64,000 nucleotides of DNA from Pontibacter amylolyticus (lineage in GTDB: Bacteria; Bacteroidota; Bacteroidia; Cytophagales; Hymenobacteraceae): NCBI RefSeq assembly GCF_014638845.1, contig NZ_BMFP01000006.1, positions 145,153 to 209,152 on the forward strand, given 5' to 3'. The stretch's first letter is position 1, and each line of letters starts with the position of its first letter. Below, in pieces: positions 27,793 to 39,013 of the stretch. The notes beneath the pieces were generated by a model, which did no database searches, was not told the origin of the DNA, and was given only the letters and a program-made list of their open reading frames with translations. The translations under genes and the position numbers were made by a program.

Positions 27793-29328
27793 ATGAGAGT
27801 ACTTTATGCGCTATCCCACCTTGAAGATTGGGTTGGTTTCGCTTTAGAAATGAAGCAACATCATGGCTGGGATCCCCAATACTGGCTTTCAACTTCAGCG
27901 ACGGATCATTTGATAGGTCATCACTTTCCTACCTGTAGAAGACATTCTTATACAGATATAATACGAGGTAAAAGCCCTTATGGAATAGATCTGTTTCAGC
28001 CATCATCCATTGATCAAAAAACCATTAGAGAGTATGCTTTCGAAATGGATCAAGCCATGAAGATGATGGATCGCTTAGATTCAGGAGATGCATTTTCATA
28101 CAATGAGAGAAAAAGCTTTTTGATAAAGATGCTTAATTATGCTCATAATGTATATTTTACCTTTAGACCTGAGTTAGCCGTCTTTACTGAGGTGCCTCAC
28201 CATGCCGCACAATACATTTTGTATGTCGTACTAAAGCGATATGGCGTAAAGACACTTATGTTTAAACCTATCTTTGTTGGTGAATTAAGGCTACTAATAT
28301 ATGGTGATATTTATGATAATCCCTTCGACACTCTGAATGCTTTTTCTCTTAATACAGGACCCTCAGAGAGTGAACTTGCGTCTATAAAGCAGTATATTGC
28401 GAAATTAAGAGGAGATTATGGTGCTGGTATTCCTGAGTATATGATGAAACAACAGAAAACGTCAGGATATGTTAGTACTATATATAAAACCTTTTTTCAT
28501 TTATTAAGACAGGGGAGTGTTAAAAATCTGCTTGATAGGGCCAAAACTACGAATGTTCTAAAGTTGAAGGATAAAAGGCTGGAGGAATCATTGCCAAGTC
28601 GAGCAGATTTATATTGGATCAAATTAAAAGGGCTAAAAAAGAAGAGAGAACTGAGACATGAATATAGAAAGCTATCAATTGAAAGACCAAATCTAGATGT
28701 TCCATTTGTGTTTTTTCCTTTACATTATCAGCCTGAGAGAACAACCTCTCCGGATGGAGGAGTATATGTGGATCAATTTTTAGCTATAAGTTTACTACGG
28801 AAAATATTGCCAAATGAAGTTAAGATATATGTAAAGGAACATACTTCTCAGTTTCACCCAAAGATGGATGGACATTTGGGACGTTCTGTATATCAGTATT
28901 ATGAAATTAAAGAATTATACAATGTAGAATTAATTTCAGACTCTTTGCAATCCTTTGAATTGATAGATAAAAGTATCTGCGTTGCTACAGTAACGGGTAC
29001 TATAGGTATTGAGGCTGTTGCTAGAAAAAAAGCTGCTCTGATTTTTGGGCCAGGTTGTTGGTACAGGTCACTTAAAGGTACTTTTTTTATAGATGATGAG
29101 GAATCATTGAAGGTTGCAACAAAGAAAATATTTGAAGGAATGGTAATTGAGGAACAAGATCTTCTTGATTTCTTGATCAAATTACATACAATAACATTCA
29201 AAGGTAAGCTTACTCCTGGTTCCAATAGCATTAATTCTGAAAGAAATATTTCTGCACTTGTTAAATCTGTAGAGCTATACGTAGCAAGAGTTTTTCAAAA
29301 TGATTTTTCTGAGGATCATGCACTGTAG
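27793..29328 (+). CDS. Capsule polysaccharide biosynthesis-type protein (GT-B-like)
   Basis: A 511-residue cytosolic protein. The C-terminal half resembles the capsule_synth (KpsS/KpsC-like) family: VFFPLHYQPERTTSPDGG, IYVKEHTSQFHP, SICVATVTGTIGIEAVARKKAALIFG and a following WYRSLKGTFFID. These proteins belong to a Kdo-transferase-type GT-B group. The N-terminal half (ALSHLEDWVGFALEM) has no clear match. It lies between the flippase and GT4 genes, so it likely acts in repeat-unit assembly. Donor unknown. Confidence 0.62.
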   Translation: MRVLYALSHLEDWVGFALEMKQHHGWDPQYWLSTSATDHLIGHHFPTCRRHSYTDIIRGKSPYGIDLFQPSSIDQKTIREYAFEMDQAMKMMDRLDSGDAFSYNERKSFLIKMLNYAHNVYFTFRPELAVFTEVPHHAAQYILYVVLKRYGVKTLMFKPIFVGELRLLIYGDIYDNPFDTLNAFSLNTGPSESELASIKQYIAKLRGDYGAGIPEYMMKQQKTSGYVSTIYKTFFHLLRQGSVKNLLDRAKTTNVLKLKDKRLEESLPSRADLYWIKLKGLKKKRELRHEYRKLSIERPNLDVPFVFFPLHYQPERTTSPDGGVYVDQFLAISLLRKILPNEVKIYVKEHTSQFHPKMDGHLGRSVYQYYEIKELYNVELISDSLQSFELIDKSICVATVTGTIGIEAVARKKAALIFGPGCWYRSLKGTFFIDDEESLKVATKKIFEGMVIEEQDLLDFLIKLHTITFKGKLTPGSNSINSERNISALVKSVELYVARVFQNDFSEDHAL

Positions 29329-29369
29329 TGAGGCTGTAATTCTTTAAGTTGATTTAATTTTTCGTAGTA

Positions 29370-30368
29370 ATGACTGTTGCCGTAGTAAAAGATGAAAGAA
29401 CTTCGAGAAGTATAAAAAGATATACAAGTCTCATAGAGGCAATTGATAACTATGAAACCTACACGATTCCAAAATCAAAGTATCGCTTATATTCACTTGT
29501 GCACAAATACCTAGTAATTCCAGCAAAGCTGGCTTTTTCTAAGCATAAAAAAATAATTTTACCATCAGAGAGATATAGTTATTTGTTATTGTTTCTTCAC
29601 CATAAAAAAGTGTTTATTGTATGCCATGATCTACATGATTTGATGGATAAAAGCTCTTCTTGGTGGCGAAGATGTTTAGATAGGAATTTTATAAAACTTT
29701 TAAGATACTCCACAAAAATAATTTGTGTCTCTGAGCATACTAAAGAAGATTTAGCTAGAATTATTGAGGAGAGATTTCTTTCCAAGGTTACTGTAATACA
29801 TAATCCCGTGGAAGAATTTTGGTTTGAGAATGTTCAAATAAATGACTCTAAATTTGCCGCGTTAAAGAAACGGCAGTTTATACTGCTTGTTGGTACTAAT
29901 GCATGGTATAAGAACATAAGAGAAACTCTAAAGGCTCTTGCAAAAGTTAAGAGCAGTCTAATAGTTAGAGTAGGAGCAGTAGATCCAGACTTGCTCTCAC
30001 TATTCGAAGAAGATCAACTAATTCAATTTAATGGTATAACTGAGAAGGAATTACAATGGCTATATCAAAATGCGGCTTTATTCTTATTACCTTCTATTCA
30101 TGAAGGATTTGGATGGCCTGTTCTGGAAGCTATGGCATCAGGCTGTCCAGTTGTAGTATCCGATAGGGCGAGCATTCCAGAAGTAGCAGGAGATGCAGGT
30201 TTGTATTTTAGTCCATACGATATGGGTCAAATGCTAAAAAATATAAACAAGGTTCTATTGGATAGGGATTTACAACTTGAAATGTCTGAGAAGGGTAAAG
30301 CTATTGCATTCAAGTTTAGATTTGATATATATCAAAGTCGCTTTAGTAATGTGCTTAACAAAGAATAA
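29370..30368 (+). CDS. GT4-family glycosyltransferase
   Basis: A 332-residue GT-B glycosyltransferase: FIVCHDLHDLMDKSS, IICVSEHTKEDLARII, VTVIHNPVEEFW between the domains, LLVGTNAWYKNIRETLKAL, and the E-x7-E nucleotide-sugar motif HEGFGWPVLEAMASGCPVVV with DRASIPEVAGDAGLYF. It is a retaining GT4-type enzyme; donor and acceptor cannot be inferred. About 130 AT-rich bases separate it from the next gene. Confidence 0.85.
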   Translation: MTVAVVKDERTSRSIKRYTSLIEAIDNYETYTIPKSKYRLYSLVHKYLVIPAKLAFSKHKKIILPSERYSYLLLFLHHKKVFIVCHDLHDLMDKSSSWWRRCLDRNFIKLLRYSTKIICVSEHTKEDLARIIEERFLSKVTVIHNPVEEFWFENVQINDSKFAALKKRQFILLVGTNAWYKNIRETLKALAKVKSSLIVRVGAVDPDLLSLFEEDQLIQFNGITEKELQWLYQNAALFLLPSIHEGFGWPVLEAMASGCPVVVSDRASIPEVAGDAGLYFSPYDMGQMLKNINKVLLDRDLQLEMSEKGKAIAFKFRFDIYQSRFSNVLNKE

Positions 30369-30504
30369 ATTTTTATAATACAAGTTATTTTGATTATCTT
30401 TTTAATATAGTGTTTCATGAAATTTTTTGAAGTTAGCTTGACTTCTCTACGTTTATATATAGTAGAGCAGAAAATTTCAATATGTTTATTATTAATATTT
30501 GAAA

Positions 30505-31641
30505 ATGAAGGTTCTTTTTGTACAAAAAGAGGGTGGAATATTTGGAGCAGAAAATTACCAGCTTAAGATTATTCCAAGCCTTCTAAAAAAAGGGATTACT
30601 ATAGAATTTTTAAGGCTTTATACTAAGTACCAAGGAGGAAAGGGAGGGGCTTTTATAGAAAAGCTTAATAGTCTAGGAGTTAAAACCTATGAAATTAATA
30701 TCGGGAAATACCCTAGCTTCCCAAAACTTAAGGCAATAAAAAATATTATTGAGGAAGGGCAGTATGATTTAGTGCACACACATCTTATTCATGCGGACTT
30801 CTACTTATCATTAACCAAAGTCTTCTTTAGTTTACCGTGTAAATGGGTTTCAACAAAGCATGGGTATGATAATGAGTTTACAAGTCAATATGGTTTTGAC
30901 CCTTCTAAGCAAAAACTCACACCCTACTTTTTAATATCTCGATTTGCAGAGAAAAGAAATGATAAATCATATACTATATCTCATGGCCTAAGAAATTTCT
31001 TTACTGAAACAGGTTTAGCAAAAGCCAATAAAATGGAACTCATTCATTATGGCTTTGATTTTCCCGAAGTGACAGAGGCTTGGATAGATAATAAATTTCG
31101 AATGTTCAAAAAGCAGGTTGTAATAGCAGGAAGACTAATTAAGTTTAAAGGCCATAGTAAACTTATTGAAGCTATTTCTGAATCAGTAAAAAAGGATAGC
31201 GAAATTGGTTTAGTAATTGTTGGTTCTGGTATATTAGAAGAGGAACTTAAGCAACAAGTTAAAATGCTCCAGATTGAATCTAACGTGCATTTTACTGGCT
31301 ATAGTACAGAAGTGATTAAATATATGTACAATTCTGACTTGGTAGCAGTGCCTTCAATATCTGAGGGTTTTGGAGTTGTCTTCTTAGAAGCTTTCAACTG
31401 TAAAAAACCTGTTGTTGCTTTTGATGTACCAAGTGGGAATGAGTTGATGATTCATAAAAAAACAGGATATCTTGTTCCTGCCTATGATATACAAGCTCTA
31501 GGAAATCAGATTGTAGAGATCTTCAGTGATCAGAGCGAGGCAAATAAAGTGGGCGCTAATGCTTACCGACAACTTATAGATTATTATAATTTAGATAGAA
31601 TGGTTGATGAGACTATAAACTTCTATCAAGGCGTTATTTAG
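30505..31641 (+). CDS. GT4-family glycosyltransferase
   Basis: A 378-residue GT-B protein from the ATG at 30505 (an in-frame TTG precedes it). The N-terminal domain starts VLFVQKEGGIFGAENYQLKI, a typical GT4 glycine loop, and has DLVHTHLIHADFYLSL and VSTKHGYDNEF. The C-terminal domain has VVIAGRLIKFKGHSKLIEAI, VIVGSGILEEEL and the donor motif SEGFGVVFLEAFNCKKPVVAF. It is two bases from the membrane protein gene downstream. Specific sugar unknown. Confidence 0.85.
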   Translation: MKVLFVQKEGGIFGAENYQLKIIPSLLKKGITIEFLRLYTKYQGGKGGAFIEKLNSLGVKTYEINIGKYPSFPKLKAIKNIIEEGQYDLVHTHLIHADFYLSLTKVFFSLPCKWVSTKHGYDNEFTSQYGFDPSKQKLTPYFLISRFAEKRNDKSYTISHGLRNFFTETGLAKANKMELIHYGFDFPEVTEAWIDNKFRMFKKQVVIAGRLIKFKGHSKLIEAISESVKKDSEIGLVIVGSGILEEELKQQVKMLQIESNVHFTGYSTEVIKYMYNSDLVAVPSISEGFGVVFLEAFNCKKPVVAFDVPSGNELMIHKKTGYLVPAYDIQALGNQIVEIFSDQSEANKVGANAYRQLIDYYNLDRMVDETINFYQGVI

Positions 31642-31643
31642 TA

Positions 31644-32894
31644 ATGGGTGAATCTGAATGGTTAGGTTTTTTTATTGCTACTATCTGGGTTATAGTTTTA
31701 ACTTCATTATTAGTAAGATCTAGATACCTAAAATCAATAAAGAAGATAATATACTTGGCAGTCTCAATCAGAATTGCAGGAGTATTGATATACCATTTTG
31801 TAGCTTTTGAAATTTATGGTGGTTCGGCAGATGGAGTAGTGTATTTTAGGCATGGAATAAGGGTGCTTGACTTATTTAATGAGGTTAATTTTGATATCTT
31901 TTTTAATCCTCTGTACTATCGAGGTACTAGCTTTTTAGGGACTAATTTCATGTCCTATTATGCTGCTATATTTATTACATTGTGCGGCGAATCCTTTCGG
32001 GGTACATTTCTCTTAGCAAATTTTGTAGGCTTTACTGGCCTGCTGCTAATTATCAAAACTTTTATGATTAGATACCCCTCCATGCAATGGAAGAAGCTTT
32101 CAGTTACTTTATTAGTTTTACCTTCGCTTTGGTTTTGGGCAGCAAGTATTAGTAAAGAGATTGTAGTTTTGTTAGGTCTAGGCTTAGTCATCTATAATTT
32201 CTTTACAAAATCACAGAATAGATTTGCTTCCATTCTGGGCACAGCAGCAGGTTTAGCAATCATAACTTCAGTAAGGCCACAAATCTTGTTAGTTGTACTT
32301 GTTGCTATGATTTTGCCAGAATTGCTCGGGAAAGGGAGGATTCTTTCTTTGCGGAATATGGCAATCCTGATACTAGCCATTGTTGGATTTAGCATAAGCA
32401 TGTCTTTTCTAGGCTTGCAAAGTACTTCAGTAGAAGCTTTTGAAGATAAACTAATTGAGGATCGTCGATATAACGCTTATGGAGGAAGTGTTATAGCTGA
32501 AGAGGAACCGCTAACGCTGAGTCAAGCACATATTGCCTTAATTAACTTTTTATTTCGACCATTTCCATGGGAGGTTAGTAGTTTTACTAACCTTATTTCA
32601 GCGGTAGAAATTCTATTTATTTATTACTTAATCTATACAAACTTTTCAGCATTCAAAAAGTCTCTCTTAAATATTAGAAAAGATAAACTCCTAATGATGT
32701 CATTAGTTTTTATCATCTTATACTCAGTTGCAGGGGGATTAACCGCAGTCAACTTAGGTTTAATTGCAAGGGTTCGAATCTTCGTTTATCCATTCTTATT
32801 CATATTAATATACTCTCAACAAAAAGATTACAGACTGTTAGCTAGAATCAAGGCTATAAGTCAAAGAAAAGAAAAAGAATCAATTATAGGATGA
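31644..32894 (+). CDS. Polytopic membrane protein, putative Wzy polymerase
   Basis: A 416-residue protein with roughly 10 hydrophobic segments and a long soluble loop in the second half (about residues 260-290). Motifs include GGSADGVVYFRHGIR after the second helix and LPSLWFWAASISKEIVVLLGLG. Wzy polymerases show little sequence conservation. The call rests on topology, location between glycosyltransferases, and the absence of another polymerase candidate in a locus that has flippase, export protein and co-polymerase. It overlaps the next gene by ATGA. Confidence 0.55.
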   Translation: MGESEWLGFFIATIWVIVLTSLLVRSRYLKSIKKIIYLAVSIRIAGVLIYHFVAFEIYGGSADGVVYFRHGIRVLDLFNEVNFDIFFNPLYYRGTSFLGTNFMSYYAAIFITLCGESFRGTFLLANFVGFTGLLLIIKTFMIRYPSMQWKKLSVTLLVLPSLWFWAASISKEIVVLLGLGLVIYNFFTKSQNRFASILGTAAGLAIITSVRPQILLVVLVAMILPELLGKGRILSLRNMAILILAIVGFSISMSFLGLQSTSVEAFEDKLIEDRRYNAYGGSVIAEEEPLTLSQAHIALINFLFRPFPWEVSSFTNLISAVEILFIYYLIYTNFSAFKKSLLNIRKDKLLMMSLVFIILYSVAGGLTAVNLGLIARVRIFVYPFLFILIYSQQKDYRLLARIKAISQRKEKESIIG

Positions 32895-34015
32895 AAAAAT
32901 TGGCTATTATTGCTGGCTACGCCCCTTCTTTATTGAATTTTAGGTTAGATTTGATTCAGGCGTATCAAAATATGGGATTTGAAGTCTATGCATTCGCCCC
33001 TGCCGAGGAAATCAATTTTGAATTGCTTGAATCATTTAAGAATCTAAACATTCACTTTAAGGATATACCAAGTAATAGAACTAGTCTTAACCCATTTAGT
33101 GATTATAAATTTTATAGAGTACTAAAGAACGAACTACATAGGATTAAACCAGAGATTGTCATTTCATATACAATTAAGCCAGTAATATATGGCTGCTTGG
33201 CTGCTAGGAATTTGAAGAATGTTAAAAATGTAGCATTAATAACAGGAAGAGGTTCAGCATTTGAGAAAGGTGGTATTAAAAGATGGATCCTTGGCAATAT
33301 GGTCTCACTCCTATATAGAAAGTCATTGAGCAAAGCCACTCATATTATTTTTCAAAATGAGAATGATCTTACTTTTTTTAAACAAAGGGGGATAATTAAA
33401 AAAGGAACTAAGACTAAAATAGTAGATGGGTCAGGCATCAATTTAGATAAATTCCAGCTAAGCCAACCGATTTCAAATCCGGTTTCATTCCTTCTGATTT
33501 GTCGACTTATTAAGGAAAAAGGGGTAATTGAATTTATCAAAGCATCTGAGATATTAAAAGAAAAATACCCGAATGCTTCGTTTAAAATTTTAGGCCCTCC
33601 TGATTCCAATCCAAATGGAATTGCCATAGAAGATTTAAACCCATACATTGAAAAAGGGATTATAACATATCTAGGTCGCACCAATAACGTGTTGCCATAT
33701 TTTCAGAACTCCTCAGTTTTTGTTCTTCCAACATATTATAATGAAGGATTACCAAGAACATTATTAGAAGCATTAGCTACTGGAAAGCCCATTATTACTA
33801 CAGATCATCCGGGGTGCAAAGAAACAGTAATCTCTAACCAAAACGGTTATCTAATTCCAATAAAGGATGTAGAGCAGTTAGCCATAGCTATGGAGCGTTA
33901 TATTAATAGCGATCAACTAATTGAAAAGCATGGAAAAGAAAGCCGTAAACTTGCAGAGTCAAAGTTTGACGTTAATATCATTAATAAAGATATGATCAAT
34001 TTTATTGAAGTTTAA
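32891..34015 (+). CDS. GT4-family glycosyltransferase
   Basis: A 374-residue GT-B enzyme: LAIIAGYAPSLLNFRLDLI, PEIVISYTIKPVIYGCLAAR, ALITGRGSAFEKGG, VDGSGINLDKF, FLLICRLIKEKGVIEFIKAS, and the donor-binding YYNEGLPRTLLEALATGKPIITTD. The overall pattern resembles PglA/WbpT-like GT4 enzymes that use UDP-HexNAc or uronic acids. It is the last AT-rich gene; the GC-rich ugd follows after 83 bases. Confidence 0.85.
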   Translation: MKKLAIIAGYAPSLLNFRLDLIQAYQNMGFEVYAFAPAEEINFELLESFKNLNIHFKDIPSNRTSLNPFSDYKFYRVLKNELHRIKPEIVISYTIKPVIYGCLAARNLKNVKNVALITGRGSAFEKGGIKRWILGNMVSLLYRKSLSKATHIIFQNENDLTFFKQRGIIKKGTKTKIVDGSGINLDKFQLSQPISNPVSFLLICRLIKEKGVIEFIKASEILKEKYPNASFKILGPPDSNPNGIAIEDLNPYIEKGIITYLGRTNNVLPYFQNSSVFVLPTYYNEGLPRTLLEALATGKPIITTDHPGCKETVISNQNGYLIPIKDVEQLAIAMERYINSDQLIEKHGKESRKLAESKFDVNIINKDMINFIEV

Positions 34016-34098
34016 AGAATTTCATATGAATAGGCTGTTGTTTATATTATGTGAATTTTTTATATAGATTCTATTTCCGGAATTAATAACATTTACCT

Positions 34099-35451
34099 AT
34101 GAGAATAGCTGTAGTTGGCACCGGTTACGTGGGCCTGGTGACGGGCACCTGCTTTGCCGAGGTGGGCATCGACGTGACCTGCATCGACATCGACTCCAAG
34201 AAGATAGACAACCTCAAGCAGGGCATCCTGCCCATCTACGAGCCCGGCCTGGAGGAGATGGTGCTGCGCAACTCCCAGAAGGAGCGCCTTTCCTTCTCCA
34301 CTAACCTTGCCGAGAGCGTGCAGGGCTGCCAGGTGGCCTTCATCGCCGTGGGCACGCCCCCGGGCGAGGACGGCTCGGCCGACCTGAAGTACGTGCTGGC
34401 CGTGGCCCGCGAGATCGGCCGCTCCATGACCGACTACCTGGTGGTGGTGACCAAGAGCACCGTGCCGGTGGGCACGGCGGCCAAGGTGCGCCGCGCCATC
34501 GCAGGCGAGCTCGAGGCCCGCGGCGCCGACATCGCCTTCGACGTGGCCTCCAACCCCGAGTTTTTGAAGGAGGGCGCCGCCATCGACGACTTCCTCAAGC
34601 CCGACCGCATCGTGGTGGGCGTGGACTCCGAGCGCGCCGAGCAGGTGATGGCCAAGCTCTACAAGCCGTTTCTGATGAACGGCCACCCCTTGATCTTCAT
34701 GGACATCCCCTCCGCCGAGATGACCAAGTACGCGGCCAACGCCATGCTGGCCACCAAGATCTCGTTCATGAACGACATCGCCAACCTGTGCGAGATTATG
34801 GGCGCCGACGTGAACATGGTGCGCAAGGGCATCGGCTCGGACGCCCGCATCGGCAACAAGTTCATCTACCCGGGCATCGGCTACGGCGGAAGCTGCTTCC
34901 CCAAGGACGTGAAGGCGCTCATCAAGACGGCCTCCGAGAACGGCTACTCCATGGAGGTATTGAAGTCGGTGGAGACGGTGAACGAGAAGCAGAAGTCGGT
35001 GCTCTTCAACAAGGTGATGAACTACTTCAACGGGGACCTTTCGGGCAAGACCTTCGCTGTTTGGGGGCTCTCCTTCAAACCGAAGACCGACGACATGCGC
35101 GAGGCCCCTTCGCTGGTGATCATCGAGAAGCTGCTCGAGCAGGGCGCCAAGGTGAAGGCCTACGACCCGGTGGCCATGAAGGAGGCCAAGCATTCTCTGG
35201 GAGACCGCATCGAGTACGGCAAGGACGAGTACGAGACCCTGATCGACGCCGACGCGCTGCTGCTGGTGACCGAGTGGCCCGAGTTCCGCTCGCCCAACTT
35301 CGCCGTGGTCAACAAGCTGATGAAGGAGAAGGTCGTGTTCGACGGCCGCAACATCTACGACGCGCGCGAGATGGAGGAGAAGGGCTTCACCTACTTCGGC
35401 ATCGGCGTCAAGCAGGCCATGGTTCCACAACAAACAAAGGAGACGGTATAG
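34099..35451 (+). CDS. ugd: UDP-glucose 6-dehydrogenase
   Basis: A 450-residue enzyme that oxidises UDP-Glc to UDP-GlcA with two NAD+. It has [19 protein letters not shown] at residues 5-23, [29 protein letters not shown], the catalytic Cys in [14 protein letters not shown], and the C-terminal [17 protein letters not shown]. Nearly all third codon positions are G or C, so composition breaks sharply from the upstream GT genes. UDP-GlcA feeds the decarboxylase immediately downstream and the 4-epimerase at 8870. A long antisense open frame is a by-product of this codon use. Confidence 0.97.
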   Translation: MRIAVVGTGYVGLVTGTCFAEVGIDVTCIDIDSKKIDNLKQGILPIYEPGLEEMVLRNSQKERLSFSTNLAESVQGCQVAFIAVGTPPGEDGSADLKYVLAVAREIGRSMTDYLVVVTKSTVPVGTAAKVRRAIAGELEARGADIAFDVASNPEFLKEGAAIDDFLKPDRIVVGVDSERAEQVMAKLYKPFLMNGHPLIFMDIPSAEMTKYAANAMLATKISFMNDIANLCEIMGADVNMVRKGIGSDARIGNKFIYPGIGYGGSCFPKDVKALIKTASENGYSMEVLKSVETVNEKQKSVLFNKVMNYFNGDLSGKTFAVWGLSFKPKTDDMREAPSLVIIEKLLEQGAKVKAYDPVAMKEAKHSLGDRIEYGKDEYETLIDADALLLVTEWPEFRSPNFAVVNKLMKEKVVFDGRNIYDAREMEEKGFTYFGIGVKQAMVPQQTKETV

Positions 35452-35452
35452 T

Positions 35453-36418
<966 letters not shown>

Positions 36419-36435
36419 ACACCGAGCGGATTATA

Positions 36436-36478
36436 AAACAAAAAGCCCTGACAGCGAACCTGTCAGGGCTTTTTGTTT
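36436..36478. terminator. Strong bidirectional terminator closing the polysaccharide locus
   Basis: A perfect 19-bp stem (36436-36454 with 36460-36478) with a 5-nt loop. The GC core GCCCTGACAG is flanked by A and T runs on both sides, so it can serve uxs on the plus strand and the TPR gene on the minus strand. Confidence 0.92.
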
Positions 36479-36493
36479 AAAGGTATAAGTAGC

Positions 36494-37738
36494 TTAGATC
36501 TTTTTGTGTGCTTTCATGAAGTCTTTCGCCTCTTTGTTGGCAGCATGTTTTTTGTCGGTCGCTTCCAGCACTATATTATAGTAATGCTTCGCTGTTTTCA
36601 GTTCACGTTCCTGCTTGGCAATGCGGGCGAGGTTTAGATACGAGTTGACAAAATAGCCGGAATCACGCTCGTTGCTCATCTCGGCGAATGTAATGGAGTT
36701 CTGATAGTAGGCTTTTGCCTTCTGGAAATCACGGTACTTGTTCTGGTTGATGTAGGCCAGGATATAAGAGGCATAACGCCCGCTAACGGCTTCGTAGCCC
36801 GGCATGCGCCGATCGAGCTTGCTCAGAATATCGAGGCACACCCGCTCGGCCATCGTAAAGTGACCCTGCACAAAAAGCGCACGTGCGTAGAAGCGCTGGA
36901 AATAGGCGTTGTTAGGGTATTTTTCTACAAGTCCCTTTACCAGATCCAACGCAGCTTCCATGTTGCCTTCCTCGTTGGCGTAGATCTTCATCAGGAAGAA
37001 CTTCGCCTCCGTACCGGTATAGAAGCCGTTGTTGGCCACGTAGCGCAGCTGTTTTATACCTAGTCGCTTGTCGCCGCTCGGGAAGAAAGCCAGTACGGGC
37101 CGCAACATTTTGTAGTTTTCATGAATCCAGATGGAGTAGTAATTGAAGAGCGCCTCTCCAAACAGAAACTCCGGGCTCAGGCCGTTGCCGGCTTTAGCCT
37201 TCTCCAGGTACTCCAGCGACCGCTTGCTGGCGATGGTTGCTTTACGCCAATTGCTTCGCTCAGAGTGCAGACGCCCGGCAAATCCATTAGCGGCTGACAA
37301 AAAGAAGGCGGCCTCGTAATCTTTATTATTGGCATCGTACAGCTTCTCTGCTTTCATGATAGTGGAATCCATGTAAGCGAAAAACAGGTCATCATACGCC
37401 AGGGTCTGAATATTGGTAGGCACGATCTTCCACCATTGGCTGAGGCCCATCAGGAAATAGGGCAGCGGGTGGTTTGGGTAGCGGCGTCGCAGGGATTTGA
37501 ATTGCTTTTCGGCCAGCTCATACTTGAAGTTGTACATGTTGTCCACGGCACCCTCCAGTTCGTACTGGATGTCTTTGTCCATGAGCAGCATGCCTTTGAT
37601 GTTTCCGGCCGCAGGAATGACCTCCACTGATTGAATTGTCACCTCTCTGATAGCCGTGTCAGACTGCTCCTTAGAACCTTGCCCAAAAGCCAGGTTAGTC
37701 AGGATGATACCGAGAAACGCAAGTACAATCTTCTTCAT
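36494..37738 (-). CDS. Exported tetratricopeptide-repeat protein
   Basis: A 414-residue protein with an N-terminal signal peptide (MKKIVLAFLGIILTNLAFGQ, cleavage probably after AFG) and alpha-helical TPR-like repeats through most of the chain (YELAEKQFKSLRRRYPNHPLPYF; GNMEAALDLVKGLVEKYPNN; KARAYYQN-like helices). The C-terminal part has TAKHYYNIVLEATDKKHAANK. Related Bacteroidota periplasmic TPR proteins are common and lack an assigned role. It is convergent with uxs and divergent from the peptidase gene. Confidence 0.75.
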   Translation of the reverse strand: MKKIVLAFLGIILTNLAFGQGSKEQSDTAIREVTIQSVEVIPAAGNIKGMLLMDKDIQYELEGAVDNMYNFKYELAEKQFKSLRRRYPNHPLPYFLMGLSQWWKIVPTNIQTLAYDDLFFAYMDSTIMKAEKLYDANNKDYEAAFFLSAANGFAGRLHSERSNWRKATIASKRSLEYLEKAKAGNGLSPEFLFGEALFNYYSIWIHENYKMLRPVLAFFPSGDKRLGIKQLRYVANNGFYTGTEAKFFLMKIYANEEGNMEAALDLVKGLVEKYPNNAYFQRFYARALFVQGHFTMAERVCLDILSKLDRRMPGYEAVSGRYASYILAYINQNKYRDFQKAKAYYQNSITFAEMSNERDSGYFVNSYLNLARIAKQERELKTAKHYYNIVLEATDKKHAANKEAKDFMKAHKKI

Positions 37739-37848
37739 AGGTCAAAAGAAAAGTCCGGAGTGTCGTGCCAATAGCCCCTTATGTGGAGAACAGGTACTAA
37801 AAGTACAACAATTATATTAATTTTGAATTGATACAAAAGAAATATTGC

Positions 37849-38763
37849 ATGAAACTTCTGAAACAACTCTGCAGCATACACGCACCGTCCGGCAACGAAA
37901 AAAAGCTATCCGATTTTCTGCTTAACTACATTGAAGAACAGAAAGTTCAGTGGAAGCAACAACCAGTAGTTATACATGGAGAAGGTTTTCAGGATTGTAT
38001 TTTGTTAATATTCGGGAAGCCCAGAACAGCTGTTTTCGCACACATAGACTCCATTGGATTCACTGTGCGCTATGGCAAACAGCTGGTAAAGATCGGCGGC
38101 CCTGACCTGGAAAGCGGCTATACGCTGGTAGGAGAGGACTCGCAGGGGAAAATTGAGTGTACGCTGGAGCTTGATGAAGAGACGCACGCGATCAGCTACA
38201 GGTATGAGCGGGAGATAGAGCGTGGGACGGAACTTGTTTTCAAGTGCGATTTCCGGGAAACGGAAGAAACAGTGCAATCGTGCTACCTTGATAACCGACT
38301 TGGTGTGTGGAGTGCATTGAAAGTCGCTGAAACATTAGAGAATGGCATCATTGCGTTCAGTAGTTGGGAAGAACATGGCGGCGGTTCGGTAGCCTACCTA
38401 TCCAAATACATTTCGGAGCGTTACGGTGTGCACCAAGCGCTTATTTCCGATATTACCTGGGTAACGGAGGGTGTGAAGGCAGGGGAGGGCGTTGCCATCT
38501 CGATGCGCGACAGCCTTATACCTCGCAGGTCTTATGTTGAGAAGATCATAGGTATAGCCAGGGCCTCCGGTATACCTTATCAGTTGGAGGTAGAAGGTGC
38601 CGGTGGCAGCGATGCTAAGGAGTTGCAGCACGGACCCTACCCCTGGGACTGGTGCTTTGTTGGCGCCCCCGAAGACAATGTGCACACCCCAAACGAAATT
38701 GTCCACAAGAAGGACATCGAGAGCATGGTCGCGCTGTACAGGGAGTTGATGGAGAAGTTGTAG
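37849..38763 (+). CDS. M42-like metallopeptidase
   Basis: A 304-residue zinc peptidase. Metal and catalytic positions visible: His in [11 protein letters not shown], the bridging Asp in [13 protein letters not shown], the Glu pair in [11 protein letters not shown], Asp in LISDITWV and His in [11 protein letters not shown]. The order is that of M42/M20 aminopeptidases, and GGSDAKELQ is present. Start at ATG 37849 gives [17 protein letters not shown], the usual M42 N-terminus; an upstream TTG is less likely. The protein is slightly shorter than typical M42 enzymes (about 340-360). An intrinsic terminator follows. Confidence 0.8.
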   Translation: MKLLKQLCSIHAPSGNEKKLSDFLLNYIEEQKVQWKQQPVVIHGEGFQDCILLIFGKPRTAVFAHIDSIGFTVRYGKQLVKIGGPDLESGYTLVGEDSQGKIECTLELDEETHAISYRYEREIERGTELVFKCDFRETEETVQSCYLDNRLGVWSALKVAETLENGIIAFSSWEEHGGGSVAYLSKYISERYGVHQALISDITWVTEGVKAGEGVAISMRDSLIPRRSYVEKIIGIARASGIPYQLEVEGAGGSDAKELQHGPYPWDWCFVGAPEDNVHTPNEIVHKKDIESMVALYRELMEKL

Positions 38764-38784
38764 AAGAAACGATTAATAATATAG

Positions 38785-38815
38785 AAGGGCTGCCAGGTAT
38801 AGGCAGCCCTTTTTG
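38785..38815 (+). terminator. Intrinsic terminator after the peptidase gene
   Basis: A 10-bp perfect stem (AAGGGCTGCC at 38785-38794, GGCAGCCCTT at 38802-38811) with T run. The 7-nt loop is exactly AGGTATA, the over-represented 7-mer of this region. Confidence 0.92.
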
Positions 38816-39013
38816 TTTGTCGACCGTGGTTCAAACAGGATGGAAGAGCAGCACCCGGCACAAATGACTTAACTCTAGCGGTATAGGGTGTGTCGGGGGT
38901 GTAAAGCTTTGGAAGTAAATATTTGGAAAAGTCAAACCAATAGGCTTTCTTTAATAGCTCTATATAGCAATTTCAGAATCTCAACCCTTTTCTACAAAAC
39001 TAACTCTTATTGA